A stretch of 64,000 nucleotides of DNA from Luidia sarsii (lineage: Eukaryota; Echinodermata; Asteroidea; Paxillosida; Luidiidae), in assembly GCA_949987565.1 (NCBI GenBank), contig OX465109.1, forward strand, positions 15,331,400 through 15,395,399, read 5' to 3'. Below are positions 24,573-39,331 of this stretch, in pieces. The notes below the pieces were generated by a model, which saw nothing but the letters and a program-made list of their open reading frames with translations, was not told the DNA's origin and did not search any database. The first letter of the stretch is position 1, and the number at the start of each line of letters is the position of its first letter. A program made the translations under genes and the position numbers.

Positions 24573-26029
24573 AAGCTTTCAGACCTCCCAGGACCCCTAG
24601 AGTCGTACCGTGTGCACGGGTCTATATAGAGCTCTTCTGGTCTCGGTAGCGGTCCACCACACATCCTTTCCTGCCCTCATCAATATTAGGCCGTAGACCC
24701 ATGCGCCATGTGAGGGAAGAAACACAGCGACCCCTAGACCTTGGCCGCCGAGTCGACCAAAAGCATGGTGTCCCTGTAAGAAGACGCAAACCTGGATGAT
24801 GAGGACAGTCCCAGCATTGCAGAGACTCATGTGGATGCACCACCAGCGATGTTGCTGGTTGCGAATGTTTTTAAAACACCTTAAGCTGCAGGATCGTCCC
24901 GGGAAAAATAATTTAATTGAAAAAGGTGTCCCAAAAAATCGAACCCCGTACTGACAGGTTAGTAGCCGAGAGTTCTTACACAAGGCCACTTTGCTCTGCG
25001 TAAGATTTTCTGACGTCTAACGTTTTAATGGGCAACCCGGATTATAAGGGGCTCTGCCGTTGGCGGCGGGCTTCTGGACTTCATTGTCATCGAGTTTAAA
25101 TCGAGGGCAGCGTACTAAAGCCGAAAGAAACAAGCAACAAACCCTTATAAACATCCACAAGAATGAAAACAAAAATCAAGGGAATTAACGTGGAATTCTT
25201 TCGTTTACGGGAGACTCGCAATTTCGATGGAATTTGTCCCTTGAAACTTGCCTGGTGTAAAGACTGATCAAAAGTGGAACGTATTCTTTCTTTGACGTAT
25301 CCTGTATATCAAACCAAAGCAACCTGGTTTCTTTGAAAGGCTATGTATTGAGGGCGCTATTCCGACTTAACGGTCATGCTTCCGCCAAGTCGTTAGGGTG
25401 TCATCCGTCACACACACGCGCAAAATAGTGCGCGTTATTGGTGGATATGGGTCGCACAGTCATTTGTTGTTATTTTGATTTGATAATAATATCAAAAATT
25501 GTTAGTGACGGATTGATACTAAAAAAAGAAAGATAGGATTTGGCGATTGCAAAACATTGATTAAGCTACGTATATCTTACCTACATTGGTGCGGATTAAT
25601 TCCAATACAACTACTATGGTGAAGGGTTGGGCTAGATTTCTCTGGAAGGTGTCAGCCGAGACGATGGTGAGCAAAGAGAGGCAACTCGTGTAAATAGACT
25701 CCAAAGGCCCCTGATTAAAGAAAAGCTGTGGAACCAGGACTCTCAACATTCGGTGAGCAAGTTGCCGACACGGATTAACATGTTTATCGTGTGAAGCCTG
25801 AATAATCACCACTTTGAATGAATCAGAATTCTCCGAAAATAATAAAACAGTATTCGGCAAGTGACAGATATATTTCCTGCAAATGTCCGAACTGTCACGG
25901 GAAAAGATAGGAGTAGGGCAACGAAATAACAAACAAAAGAAAGTATATTTTATTTTTCTAATTTCGTAGTAAATATCAATCAAACAAAATCAAAAGCTTG
26001 GCAGAGAAAAAGTTATACTGTGTCAGACC
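24573..26029 (+). repeat. Satellite unit 6
   Basis: 1457 bp, form N with CAGGACTCTC marker; B box lost. Sister of units 11, 25 and 32 in the first half. Confidence 0.97.
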
Positions 26030-27494
26030 AAGCTTTCAGACCTCCCAGGACCCCTAGAGTCGTACCGTGTGCACGGGTCTATATAGAGCTCTTCTGGTCT
26101 CGGTAGCGGTCCACCACACATTCTTCCCTGCCCTCATCAATATTAGGCCGCAGACCCATTCGCCCTGTGAGGGAGGAAACACAGCGACCCCTAGACCTTG
26201 GCCGCCGAGTCGACCAAAAGCATGGTGTCCCTGTACGAAGACACAAACCTGGATGATGAGGACAGTCCCAGCATTGCAGAGACTCATGTGGATGCACCAC
26301 CAGCGATGTTGCTGGTTGCGAATGTTTTTAAAACAACTTAAGCTGCAGGATCGTCCCGGGAAAAATAATTTAATTGAAAAAGGTGTCCCAAACAATCGAA
26401 CCCCGTACTGACAGGTTGGTAGCCGAGCGTTCTTACACAAGGCCACTTTGCTCTGCGTAAGATTTTCTGACGTCTAACGTTTTAATGGGCAACCCGGATT
26501 ATAAGGGGCTCTGCCGTTGGCGGCGGGCTTCTGGATTTCATTGTCATCGAGTTTAAATCGAGGGCAGCGTACTAAAGCCGAAAGAAACAAGCAACAAACC
26601 CTCATAAACATCCACAAGAATGAAAACAAAAATCAAGGGAATTAACGTGGAATTCTTTCGTTTACGGGAGACTCGCAATTTCAGTGGAAATTGTCTCTTG
26701 AAACTTGACTGGTGTAAAGACTGATCAAAAGTGGAACGTATTCTTTCTTTGACGTATCCTGTATATCAAACCAAAGCAACCTGGTTTCTTTGAAAGGCTA
26801 TGTATTGAGGGCGCTATTCCGACTTAACGGTCATGCTTCCGCCAAGTTGTTAGGGTGTCATCCGTCACACACACGCGCAAAATAGTGCGCGTTATTGGTG
26901 GATATGGGTCGCACAGTGATTTGTTGTTATTTTGATTTGATAATGATATCACAAATTGTTAGTGACGGATTGATACTAAAAAAAGAAAGATAGGATTTGG
27001 TGATTGCGAAACATTGATAAAGCTACATATATCTTTCCTATCTTTCCTACCTTGGGGCGGATTAATTCCAAACATCTACTATGGTGAAGGGTTGGGCTAG
27101 ATTTCTCTGGAAGGTGTCAGCCGAGACGATGGTGAGCAAAGAGAGGCAACTCGTGTAAAAAGATTCCAAAGGCCCCTGATTAAAGAAACGCTGTGGAACC
27201 AGGAATCTCAACATTCGGTGAGCAAGTTGCCTACACGGATTAACATGTTTATCGTGTGAAGCCTGAATAATCACCACTTTGAATGAATCAGAATTCTCCG
27301 AAAATAATAAAACAGTATTCGGCATGTGACAGATATATTTCCTGCAAATGTCCGAACTGTCATGGGAGAAGATAGGAGTAGGGCAACGAAATAACAAAGA
27401 AAAGAAAGTATATTTTATTTTTCTAATTTCGTAGTAAATATCAATCAAACAAAATCAAAAGCTTGGCAGAGAAAAAGTTATACTGTGTCAGACC
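26030..27494 (+). repeat. Satellite unit 7
   Basis: 1465 bp, form D (8-bp duplication near 27035). B box reads GGTTCGATTGT. Confidence 0.97.
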
Positions 27495-29112
27495 AAGCTT
27501 TCAGACCTCCCAGGACCCCTAGAGTCGTACCGTGTGCACGGGTCTATATAGAGCTCTTCTGGTCTCGGTAGCGGTCCACCACACATCCTTCCCTGCCCTC
27601 ATCAATATTAGGCCGTAGACCCATGCGCCATGTGAGGGAGGAAACACAGCGACCCCTAGACCTTGGCGGCCGAGTCGACCAAAAGCATGGTGTCCCTGTA
27701 CGAAGACACAAACCTGGATGATGAGGACAGTCCCAGCATTGCAGCGACTCATGTGGATGCGCCACCTGCGATGTTGCTGGTTGCGGATGTTTTTAAAACA
27801 CCTTAAGCTGCTGAATCAGGCCGAGAAAAAATAATTTAATTGAAAAAGATGTCCCAAGAAATCGAACCCCGTACTGACAGGTTGGAAGCCGAGCGTTCTT
27901 ACACAAGGCCTCTTTGCTCTGCGTAAAGTTTTCTGACGTCTAACGCTTTAATGGGCAACCCGGATTATAAGGGGCTCTGCCGTTGGCGGCGGGCTTCTGG
28001 ACTTCATTGTCATCGAGTTTAAATCGAGGGCAGCGTACTAAAGCCGAAAGAAACAAGCAACAAACCCTCATAAACATCCACAAGAATGAAAACAAAAATC
28101 AAGGGAATTAACGTGGAATTCTTTCGTTTACGGGAGACTCGCAATTTCGGTGGAAATTGTCTCTTGAAACTTGACTGGTGTAAAGACTGATCAAAAGTGG
28201 AACGTATCCTTTCTTTGACGTATCCTGTATATCAAACCGAAGCAACCTGGGCTGGATTTCACAAAGCCGTACGATGCATCGTAACTCAACTTACGATGGA
28301 TAACCCATCGTTAGTTGTGATACACCGTATGGTTTCTGTGCATCGCTCATCGTCTTGCGATTGATCGTAAGTTACGACGAGTTTGGTGAAATCGATCCCT
28401 GGTTTCTTTGAAAGGCTATGTATTGAGGGCGCTATTCCGACTTAACGGTCATGCTTCCGCCAAGTTGTTAGGGTGTCATCCGTCACACACACGCCCAAAA
28501 TAGTGCGCGTTATTGGTGGATATGGGTCGCACAGTGATTTGTTGTTATTTTGATTTGATAATGATATCACAAATTGTTAGTGACGGATTGATACTAAAAA
28601 AAGAAAGATAGGATTTGGTGATTGCGAAACATTGATAAAGCTACATATATCTTTCCTATCTTTCCTACCTTGGGGCGGATTAATTCCAAACAACTACTAT
28701 GGTGAAGGGTTGGGATAGATTTCTCTGGAAGGTGTCAGCCGAGACGATGGTGAGCAAATAGAGGCAACTCGTGTAAAAAGATTCCAAAGGCCCCTGATTA
28801 AAGAAACGCTGTGGAACCAGGAATCTCAACATTCGGTGAGCAAGTTGCCTACACGGATTAACATGTTTATCGTGTGAAGCCTGAATAATCACCACTTTGA
28901 ATGAATCAGAATTCTCTGAAAATAATAAAACAGTATTCGGCATGTGACAGATATATTTCCTGCAAATGTCCGAACTGTCATGGGAAAAGATAGGAGTAGG
29001 GCAACGAAATAACAAACAAAAGAAAGTATATTTTATTTTTCTAATTTCGTAGTAAATATCAATCAAACAAAATCCAAAGCTTGGCAGAGAAAAAGTTATA
29101 CTGTGTCAGACC
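27495..29112 (+). repeat. Satellite unit 8, interrupted
   Basis: 1618 bp, form D, carrying the 147-bp insertion at 28251-28397. B box reads GGTTCGATTTC. Confidence 0.97.
28246..28402. mobile_element. 147-bp palindromic MITE with CCTGG target duplication
   Basis: Insertion 28251-28397 is flanked by CCTGG (28246-28250 and 28398-28402), which is single in every other unit. Ends are imperfect inverted repeats (GCTGGATTTCACAAAGC against GATCGATTTCACCAAAC). Internal ACTTACGAT/ATCGTAAGT pairs, so the whole element can fold. No coding capacity; family not identified. A 5-bp duplication points to a cut-and-paste DNA transposon. Confidence 0.9.
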
Positions 29113-30572
29113 AAGCTTTCAGACCTCCCAGGACCCCTAGAGTCGTACCGTGTGCACGGGTCAATATATAGAGCTCTTCTGGTCTCGGTAGCGGTCCACC
29201 ACACATCCTTCCCTGCCCTCATCAATATTAGGCCGTAGACCCATGCGCCATGTGAGGGAAGAAACACAGCGACCCCTAGACCTTGGCCGCCGAGTCGACC
29301 AAAAGCATGGTGTCCCTGTACGAAGACGCAAACCTGGATGATGAGGACAGTCCCAGCATTGCAGTGACTCATGTGGATGCGCCACCTGCGATGTTGCTGG
29401 TTGCAGATGTTTTTAAAACACCTTAAGCTGCAGGATCGCGCCGAGAAAAAATAATTTAATTGAAAAAGTTGTCCCAAGGAATCAAACCCCGTACTGACAG
29501 GTTGGTAGCCTAGCGTTCTTACACAAGGCCACTTTGCTCTGCGTAAGATTTTCTGACGTCTAACGTTTTAATGGGCAACCCGGATTATAAGGGGCTCTGC
29601 CGTTGGCGGCGGGCTTCTGGACTTCATTGTCATCGAGTTTAAATCGAGGGCAGCATACTAAAGCCGAAAGAAACAAGCAACAAACCATCATAAACATCCA
29701 CAAGAATGAAAAGAAAAATCAAGGGAATTAACGTGGAATTCTTTCGTTTACGGGAGACTCGGAATTTCGGTGGAAATTGTCCCTTGAAACTTGACTGGTG
29801 TAAAGACTGATCAAAAGTGGAACGTATTCTTTCTTTGACGTATCCTGTATATCAAACCAAAGCAACCTGGTTTCTTTGAAAGGCTATGTATTGAGGGCGC
29901 TATTCCGACTTAACGGTCATGCTTCCGCCAAGTCGTTAGGGTGTCATCCGTCACACACACGCGCAAAATAGTGCGCGTTATTGGTGGATATGGGTCGCAC
30001 AGTCATTTGTTGTTATTTTGATTTGATAATAATATCAAAAATTGTTAGTGACGGATTGATACTAAAAAAAGAAAGATAGGATTTGGCGATTGCAAAACAT
30101 TGATTAAGCTAGGTATATCTTACCTACATTGGTGCGGATTAATTCCAATACAACTACTATGGTGAAGGGTTGGGCTAGATTTCTCTGGAAGGTGTCAGCC
30201 GAGACGATGGTGAGCAAAGAGAGGCAACTCGTGTAAATAGACTCCAAAGGCCCCTGATTAAAGAAAAGCTGTGGAACCAGGAATCTCAACATTCGGTGAG
30301 CAAGTTGCCGACACGGATTAACATGTTTATCGTGTGAAGCCTGAATAATCACCACTTTGAATGAATCAGAATTCTCCGAAAATAATAAAACAGTATTCGG
30401 CATGTGACAGATATATTTCCTGCAAATGTCCGAACTGTCACGGGAAAAGATAGGAGTAGGGCAACGAAATAACAAACAAAAGAAAGTATATTTTATTTTT
30501 CTAATTTCGTAGTAAATATCAATCAAACAAAATCCAAAGCTTGGCAGAGAAAAAGTTATACTGTGTCAGACC
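29113..30572 (+). repeat. Satellite unit 9
   Basis: 1460 bp, form N. First half resembles unit 4 (B box GGTTTGATTCC); 2-bp insertion in the TATA motif (TCAATATATAG, about 29161). Confidence 0.97.
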
Positions 30573-32037
30573 AAGCTTTCAGACCTCCCAGGACCCCTAG
30601 AGTCGTACCGTGTGCACGGGTCTATGTAGAGCTCTTCTGGTCTCGGTAGCGGTCCACCATACATCCTTCCCTGCCCTCATCAATATTAGGCCGTAGACCC
30701 ATTCGCCGAGTGAGGGAGGAAACACAGCGACCCCTAGACCTTGGCGGCCGAGTCGACCAAAAGCATGGTGTCCCTGTACGAAGACACAAACCTGGATGAT
30801 GAGGACAGTCCCAGCATTGCAGAGACTCATGTGGATGCACCACCAGCGATGTTGCTGGTTGCGAATGTTTTTAAAACACCTTAAGCTGCAGGATCGTCCC
30901 GGGAAAAATAATTTAATTGAAAAAGGTGTCCCAAAAAATCGAACCCCGTACTGACAGGTTGGTAGCCGAGAGTTCTTACACAAGGCCACTTTGCTCTGCG
31001 TAAGATTGTCTGACGTCTAACGTTTTAATGGGACACCCGGATTATAAGGGGCTCTGCCGTTGGCGGCGGGCTTCTGGATTTCATTGTCATCGAGTTTAAA
31101 TCGAGGGCAGCGTACTAAAGCCGAAAGAAACAAGCAACAAACCCTCATAAACATCCACAAGAATGAAAACAAAAATCAAGGGAATTAACGTGGAATTCTT
31201 TCGTTTACGGGAGACTCGCAATTTCAGTGGAAATTGTCTCTTGAAACTTGACTGGTGTAAAGACTGATCAAAAGTGGAACGTATTCTTTCTTTGACGTAT
31301 CCTGTATATCAAACCAAAGCAATCTGGTTTCTTTGAAAGGCTATGTATTGAGGGCGCTATTCCGACTTTACGGTCATGCTTCCGCCAAGTTGTTAGGGTG
31401 TCATCCGTCACACACACGCCCAAAATAGTGCGCGTTATTGGTGGATATGGGTCGCACAGTGATTTGTTGTTATTTTGATTTGATAATGATATCACAAATT
31501 GTTAGTGACGGATTGATACTAAAAAAAGAAAGATAGGATTTGGTGATTGCGAAACATTGATAAAGCTACATATATCTTTCCTATCTTTCCTACCTTGGGG
31601 CGGATTAATTCCAAACATCTACTATGGTGAAGGGTTGGGCTAGATTTCTCTGGAAGGTGTCAGCCGAGACGATGGTGAGCAAAGAGAGGCAACTCGTGTA
31701 AAAAGATTCCAAAGGCCCCTGATTAAAGAAACGCTGTGGAACCAGGAATCTCAACATTCGGTGAGCAAGTTGCCTACACGGATTAACATGTTTATCGTGT
31801 GAAGCCTGAATAATCACCACTTTGAATGAATCAGAATTCTCCGAAAATAATAAAACAGTATTCGGCATGTGACAGATATATTTCCTGCAAATGTCCGAAC
31901 TGTCATGGGAAAAGATAGGAGTAGGGCAACGAAATAACAAACAAAAGAAAGTATATTTTATTTTTCTAATTTCGTAGTAAATATCAATCAAACAAAATCA
32001 AAAGCTTGGCAGAGAAAAAGTTATACTGTGTCAGACC
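30573..32037 (+). repeat. Satellite unit 10
   Basis: 1465 bp, form D; private marker TGGGACACCCGG shared only with unit 12. Confidence 0.97.
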
Positions 32038-33494
32038 AAGCTTTCAGACCTCCCAGGACCCCTAGAGTCGTACCGTGTGCACGGGTCTATATAGAGCTCT
32101 TCTGGTCTCGGTAGCGGTCCACCACACATCCTTTCCTGCCCTCATCAATATTAGGCCGTAGACCCATGCGCCATGTGAGGGAAGAAACACAGCGACCCCT
32201 AGACCTTGGCCGCCGAGTCGACCAAAAGCATGGTGTCCCTGTACGAAGACGCAAACCTGGATGATGAGGACAGTCCCAGCATTGCAGAGACTCATGTGGA
32301 TGCACCACCAGCGATGTTGCTGGTTGCGAATGTTTTTAAAACACCTTAAGCTGCAGGATCGTCCCGGGAAAAATAATTTAATTGAAAAAGGTGTCCCAAA
32401 AAATCGAACCCCGTACTGACAGGTTAGTAGCCGAGAGTTCTTACACAAGGCCACTTTGCTCTGCGTAAGATTTTCTGACGTCTAACGTTTTAATGGGCAA
32501 CCCGGATTATAAGGGGCTCTGCCGTTGGCGGCGGGCTTCTGGACTTCATTGTCATCGAGTTTAAATCGAGGGCAGCGTACTAAAGCCGAAAGAAACAAGC
32601 AACAAACCCTCATAAACATCCACAAGAATGAAAACAAAAATCAAGGGAATTAACGTGGAATTCTTTCGTTTACGGGAGACTCGCAATTTCGATGGAATTT
32701 GTCCCTTGAAACTTGCCTGGTGTAAAGACTGATCAAAAGTGGAACGTATTCTTTCTTTGACGTATCCTGTATATCAAACCAAAGCAACCTGGTTTCTTTG
32801 AAAGGCTATGTATTGAGGGCGCTATTCCGACTTAACGGTCATGCTTCCGCCAAGTCGTTAGGGTGTCATCCGTCACACACACGCGCAAAATAGTGCGCGT
32901 TATTGGTGGATATGGGTCGCACAGTCATTTGTTGTTATTTTGATTTGATAATAATATCAAAAATTGTTAGTGACGGATTGATACTAAAAAAAGAAAGATA
33001 GGATTTGGCGATTGCAAAACATTGATTAAGCTACGTATATCTTACCTACATTGGTGCGGATTAATTCCAATACAACTACTATGGTGAAGGGTTGGGCTAG
33101 ATTTCTCTGGAAGGTGTCAGCCGAGACGATGGTGAGCAAAGAGAGGCAACTCGTGTAAATAGACTCCAAAGGCCCCTGATTAAAGAAAAGCTGTGGAACC
33201 AGGACTCTCAACATTCGGTGAGCAAGTTGCCGACACGGATTAACATGTTTATCGTGTGAAGCCTGAATAATCACCACTTTGAATGAATCAGAATTCTCCG
33301 AAAATAATAAAACAGTATTCGGCATGTGACAGATATATTTCCTGCAAATGTCCGAACTGTCACGGGAAAAGATAGGAGTAGGGCAACGAAATAACAAACA
33401 AAAGAAAGTATATTTTATTTTTCTAATTTCGTAGTAAATATCAATCAAACAAAATCAAAAGCTTGGCAGAGAAAAAGTTATACTGTGTCAGACC
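32038..33494 (+). repeat. Satellite unit 11
   Basis: 1457 bp, form N with CAGGACTCTC; B box lost. Confidence 0.97.
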
Positions 33495-34959
33495 AAGCTT
33501 TCAGACCTCCCAGGACCCCTAGAGTCGTACCGTGTGCACGGGTCTATATAGAGCTCTTCTGGTCTCGGTAGCGGTCCACCATACATCCTTCCCTGCCCTC
33601 ATCAATATTAGGCCGTAGACCCATTCGCCGAGTGAGGGAGGAAACACAGCGACCCCTAGACCTTGGCGGCCGAGTCGACCAAAAGCATGGTGTCCCTGTA
33701 CGAAGACCCAAACCTGGATGATGAGGACAGTCCCAGCATTGCAGAGACTCATGTGGATGCACCACCAGCGATGTTGCTGGTTGCGAATGTTTTTAAAACA
33801 CCTTAAGCTGCAGGATCGTCCCGGGAAAAATAATTTAATTGAAAAAGGTGTCCCAAAAAATCGAACCCCGTACTGACAGGTTGGTAGCCGAGAGTTCTTA
33901 CACAAGGCCACTTTGCTCTGCGTAAGATTGTCTGACGTCTAACGTTTTAATGGGACACCCGGATTATAAGGGGCTCTGCCGTTGGCGGCGGGCTTCTGGA
34001 TTTCATTGTCATCGAGTTTAAATCGAGGGCAGCGTACTAAAGCCGAAAGAAACAAGCAACAAACCCTCATAAACATCCACAAGAATGAAAACAAAAATCA
34101 AGGGAATTAACGTGGAATTCTTTCGTTTACGGGAGACTCGCAATTTCAGTGGAAATTGTCTCTTGAAACTTGACTGGTGTAAAGACTGATCAAAAGTGGA
34201 ACGTATTCTTTCTTTGACGTATCCTGTATATCAAACCAAAGCAATCTGGTTTCTTTGAAAGGCTATGTATTGAGGGCGCTATTCCGACTTTACGGTCATG
34301 CTTCCGCCAAGTTGTTAGGGTGTCATCCGTCACACACACGCCCAAAATAGTGCGCGTTATTGGTGGATATGGGTCGCACAGTGATTTGTTGTTATTTTGA
34401 TTTGATAATGATATCACAAATTGTTAGTGACGGATTGATACTAAAAAAAGAAAGATAGGATTTGGTGATTGCGAAACATTGATAAAGCTACATATATCTT
34501 TCCTATCTTTCCTACCTTGGGGCGGATTAATTCCAAACATCTACTATGGTGAAGGGTTGGGCTAGATTTCTCTGGAAGGTGTCAGCCGAGACGATGGTGA
34601 GCAAAGAGAGGCAACTCGTGTAAAAAGATTCCAAAGGCCCCTGATTAAAGAAACGCTGTGGAACCAGGAATCTCAACATTCGGTGAGCAAGTTGCCTACA
34701 CGGATTAACATGTTTATCGTGTGAAGCCTGAATAATCACCACTTTGAATGAATCAGAATTCTCCGAAAATAATAAAACAGTATTCGGCATGTGACAGATA
34801 TATTTCCTGCAAATGTCCGAACTGTCATGGGAAAAGATAGGAGTAGGGCAACGAAATAACAAACAAAAGAAAGTATATTTTATTTTTCTAATTTCGTAGT
34901 AAATATCAATCAAACAAAATCAAAAGCTTGGCAGAGAAAAAGTTATACTGTGTCAGACC
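33495..34959 (+). repeat. Satellite unit 12
   Basis: 1465 bp, form D; TGGGACACCCGG at about 33952. Near-copy of unit 10, 2922 bp away. Confidence 0.97.
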
Positions 34960-36416
34960 AAGCTTTCAGACCTCCCAGGACCCCTAGAGTCGTACCGTGT
35001 GCACGGGTCTATATAGAGCTCTTCTGGTCTCGGTAGCGGTCCACCATACATCCTTCCCTGCCCTCATCAATATTAGGCCGTAGACCCATTCGCCGAGTGA
35101 GGGAGGAAACACAGCGACCCCTAGACCTTGGCGGCCGAGTCGACCAAAAGCATGGTGTCCCTGTACGAAGACACAAACCTGGATGATGAGGACAGTCCCA
35201 GCATTGCAGAGACTCATGTGGATGCACCACCAGCGATGTTGCTGGTTGCGAATGTTTTTAAAACACCTTAAGCTGCAGGATCGTCCCGGGAAAAATAATT
35301 TAATTGAAAAAGGTGTCCCAAACAATTGAACCCCGTACTGACAGGTTGGTAGCCGAGCGTTCTTACACAAGGCCACTTTGCTCTGCCTAAGATTTTCTGA
35401 CGTCTAACGTTTTAATGGGCAACCCGGATTATAAGGGGCTCTGCCGTTGGCGGCGGGCTTCTGGACTTCATTGTCATCGAGTTTAAATTGAGGGCAGCGT
35501 ACTAAAGCCGAAAGAAACAAGCAACAAACCCTCATAAACATCCACAAGAATGAAAACAAAAATCAAGGGAATTAACGTGGAATTCTTTCGTTTACGGGAG
35601 ACTCGCAATTTCGGTGGAAATTGTCCCTTGAAACTTGACTGGTGTAAAGACTGATCAAAAGTGGAACGTATTCTTTCTTTGACGTATCCTGTATATCAAA
35701 CCAAAGCAACCTGGTTTCTTTGAAAGGCTATGTATTGAGGGCGCTATTCCGACTTAACGGTCATGCTTCCGCCAAGTCGTTAGGGTGTCATCCGTCACAC
35801 ACACGCGCAAAATAGTGCGCGTTATTGGTGGATATGGGTCGCACAGTCATTTGTTGTTATTTTGATTTGATAATAATATCAAAAATTGTTAGTGACGGAT
35901 TGATACTAAAAAAAGAAAGATAGGATTTGGCGATTGCAAAACATTGATTAAGCTACGTATATCTTACCTACATTGGTGCGGATTAATTCCAATACAACTA
36001 CTATGGTGAAGGGTTGGGCTAGATTTCTCTGGAAGGTGTCAGCCGAGACGATGGTGAGCAAAGAGAGGCAACTCGTGTAAATAGACTCCAAAGGCCCCTG
36101 ATTAAAGAAAAGCTGTGGAACCAGGACTCTCAACATTCGGTGAGCAAGTTGCCGACACGGATTAACATGTTTATCGTGTGAAGCCTGAATAATCACCACT
36201 TTGAATGAATCAGAATTCTCCGAAAATAATAAAACAGTATTCGGCATGTGACAGATATATTTCCTGCAAATGTCCGAACTGTCACGGGAAAAGATAGGAG
36301 TAGGGCAACGAAATAACAAACAAAAGAAAGTATATTTTATTTTTCTAATTTCGTAGTAAATATCAATCAAACAAAATCAAAAGCTTGGCAGAGAAAAAGT
36401 TATACTGTGTCAGACC
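34960..36416 (+). repeat. Satellite unit 13
   Basis: 1457 bp, form N with CAGGACTCTC; tRNA-like B box GGTTCAATTGT. Confidence 0.97.
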
Positions 36417-37874
36417 AAGCTTTCAGACCTCCCAGGACCCCTAGAGTCGTACCGTGTGCACGGGTCTATATAGAGCTCTTCTGGTCTCGGTAGCGGTCCA
36501 CCATACATCCTTCCCTGCCCTCATCAATATTAGGCCGTAGACCCATTCGCCGAGTGAGGGAGGAAACACAGCGACCCCTAGACCTTGGCGGCCGAGTCGA
36601 CCAAAAGCATGGTGTCCCTGTACGAAGACCCAAACCTGGATGATGAGGACAGTCCCAGCATTGCAGAGACTCATGTGGATGCACCACCAGCGATGTTGCT
36701 GGTTGCGAATGTTTTTAAAACATCTTAAGCTGCAGGATCGTCCCGGGAAAAATAATTTAATTGAAAAAGGTGTCCCAAAAAATCGAACCCCGTACTGAGA
36801 GGTTAGTAGCCGAGAGTTCTTACACAAGGCCACTTTGCTCTGCGTAAGATTTTCTGACGTCTAACGTTTTAATGGGCAACTCGGATTATAAGGGGCTCTG
36901 CCGTTGGCGGCGGGCTTCTGGACTTCATTGTCATCGAGTTTAAATCGAGGGCAGCGTACTAAAGCCGAAAGAAACAAGCAACAAACCCTCATAAACATCC
37001 ACAAGAATGAAAACAAAAATCAAGGGAATTAACGTGGACTTCTTTCGTTTACGGGAGACTCGCAATTTCGATGGAAATTGTCCCTTGAAACTTGACTGGT
37101 GTAAAGACTGATCAAAAGTGGAACGTATTCTTTCTTTGACGTATCCTGTATATCAAACCAAAGCAACCTGGTTTCTTTGAAAGGCTATGTATTGAGGGCG
37201 CTATTCCGACTTAACGGTCATGCTTCCGCCAAGTCGTTAGGGTGTCATCCGTCACACACACGCGCAAAATAGTGCGCGTTATTGGTGGATATGGGTCGCA
37301 CAGTCATTTGTTGTTATTTTGATTTGATAATAATATCAAAAATTGTTAGTGACGGATTGATACTAAAAAAAGAAAGATAGGATTTGGCGATTGCAAAACA
37401 TTGATTAAGCTACGTATATCTTACCTACATTGGTGCGGATTAATTCCAATACAACTACTATGGTGAAGGGTTGGGCTAGATTTCTCTGGAAGGTGTCAGC
37501 CGAGACGATGGTGAGCAAAGAGAGGCAACTCGTCTAAATAGACTCCAAAGGCCCCTGATTAAAGAAAAGCTGTGGAACCAGGAATCTCAACATTCGGTGA
37601 ACAAGTTGCCGACACGGATTAACATGTTTATCGTGTGAAGCCTGAATAATCACCACTTTGAATGAATCAGAATTCTCCGAAAATAATAAAACAGTATTCG
37701 GCATGTGACAGATATATTTCCTGCAAATGTCCCAACTGTCACGGGAAAAAGATAGGAGTAGGGCAACGAAATAACAAAGAAAAGAAAGTATATTTTATTT
37801 TTTTTATTTCGTAGTAAATATCAATCAAACAAAATCAAAAGCTTGGCAGAGAAAAAGTTATACTGTGTCAGACC
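36417..37874 (+). repeat. Satellite unit 14
   Basis: 1458 bp. N-variant with CTCGTCTAAATAG, GTGAACAAG and an extra A in GGGAAAAAGAT that breaks the minus-strand frame. Marker ACTGAGAGGTTAG. Confidence 0.97.
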
Positions 37875-39331
37875 AAGCTTTCAGACCTCCCAGGACCCCT
37901 AGAGTCGTACCGTGTGCACGGGTCTATATAGAGCTCTTCTGGTCTCGGTAGCGGTCCACCATACATCCTTCCCTGCCCTCATCAATATTAGGCCGTAGAC
38001 CCATGCGCCATGTGAGGGAAGAAACACAGCGACCCCTAGACCTTGGCCGCCGAGTCGACCAAAAGCATGGTGTCCCTGTACGAAGACACAAACCTGGATG
38101 ATGAGGACAGTCCCAGCATTGCAGAGACTCATGTGGATGCACCACCAGCGATGTTGCTGGTTGCGAATGTTTTTAAAACACCTTAAGCTGCAGGATCGTC
38201 CCGGGAAAAATAATTTAATTGAAAAAGGTGTCCCAAACAATTGAACCCCGTACTGACAGGTTGGTAGCCGAGCGTTCTTACACAAGGCCACTTTGCTCTG
38301 CCTAAGATTTTCTGACGTCTAACGTTTTAATGGGCAACCCGGATTATAAGGGGCTCTGCCGTTGGCGGCGGGCTTCTGGACTTCATTGTCATCGAGTTTA
38401 AATCGAGGGCAGCGTACTAAAGCCGAAAGAAACAAGCAACAAACCCTCATAAACATCCACAAGAATGAAAACAAAAATCAAGGGAATTAACGTGGAATTC
38501 TTTCATTTACGGGAGACTCGCAATTTCGGTGGAAATTGTCCCTTGAAACTTGACTGGTGTAAAGACTGATCAAAAGTGGAACGTGTTCTTTCTTTGACGT
38601 ATCCTGTATATCAAACCAAAGCAACCTGGTTTCTTTGAAAGGCTATGTATTGAGGGCGCTATTCCGACTTAACGGTCATGCTTCCGCCAAGTTGTTAGGG
38701 TGTCATCCGTCACACACACGGGCAAAATAGTGCGCGTTATTGGTGGATATGGGTCGCAGAGTGATTTGTTCTTATTTTGATTTGATAATAATATCAAAAA
38801 TTGTTAGTGACGGATTGATACTAAAAAAAGAAAGATAGGATTTGGCGATTGCAAAACATTGATTAAGCTACGTATATCTTACCTACATTGGTGCGGATTA
38901 ATTCCAATACAACTACTATGGTGAAGGGTTGGGCTAGATTTCTCTGGAAGGTGTCAGCCGAGACGATGGTGAGCAAAGAGAGGCAACTCGTCTAAATAGA
39001 CTCCAAAGGCCCCTGATTAAAGAAAAGCTGTGGAACCAGGACTCTCAACATTCGGTGAGCAAGTTGCCGACACGGATTAACATGTTTATCGTGTGAAGCC
39101 TGAATAATCACCACTTTGAATGAATCAGAATTCTCCGAAAATAATAAAACAGTATTCGGCATGTGACAGATATATTTCCTGCAAATGTCCGAACTGTCAC
39201 GGGAAAAGATAGGAGTAGGGCAACGAAATAACAAACAAAAGAAAGTATATGTTATTTTTCTAATTTCGTAGTAAATATCAATCAAACAAAATCAAAAGCT
39301 TGGCAGAGAAAAAGTTATACTGTGTCAGACC
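37875..39331 (+). repeat. Satellite unit 15
   Basis: 1457 bp. Mosaic: CTCGTCTAAATAG from the unit-14 type but CAGGACTCTC from the unit-13 type. B box GGTTCAATTGT. Confidence 0.97.

Noticed and set aside
26067..26411. Plus-strand 114-codon frame present in units 7, 24 and 30
   Set aside because: Opened only by one sub-type's substitutions; antisense to the other frames; no recognisable motif.
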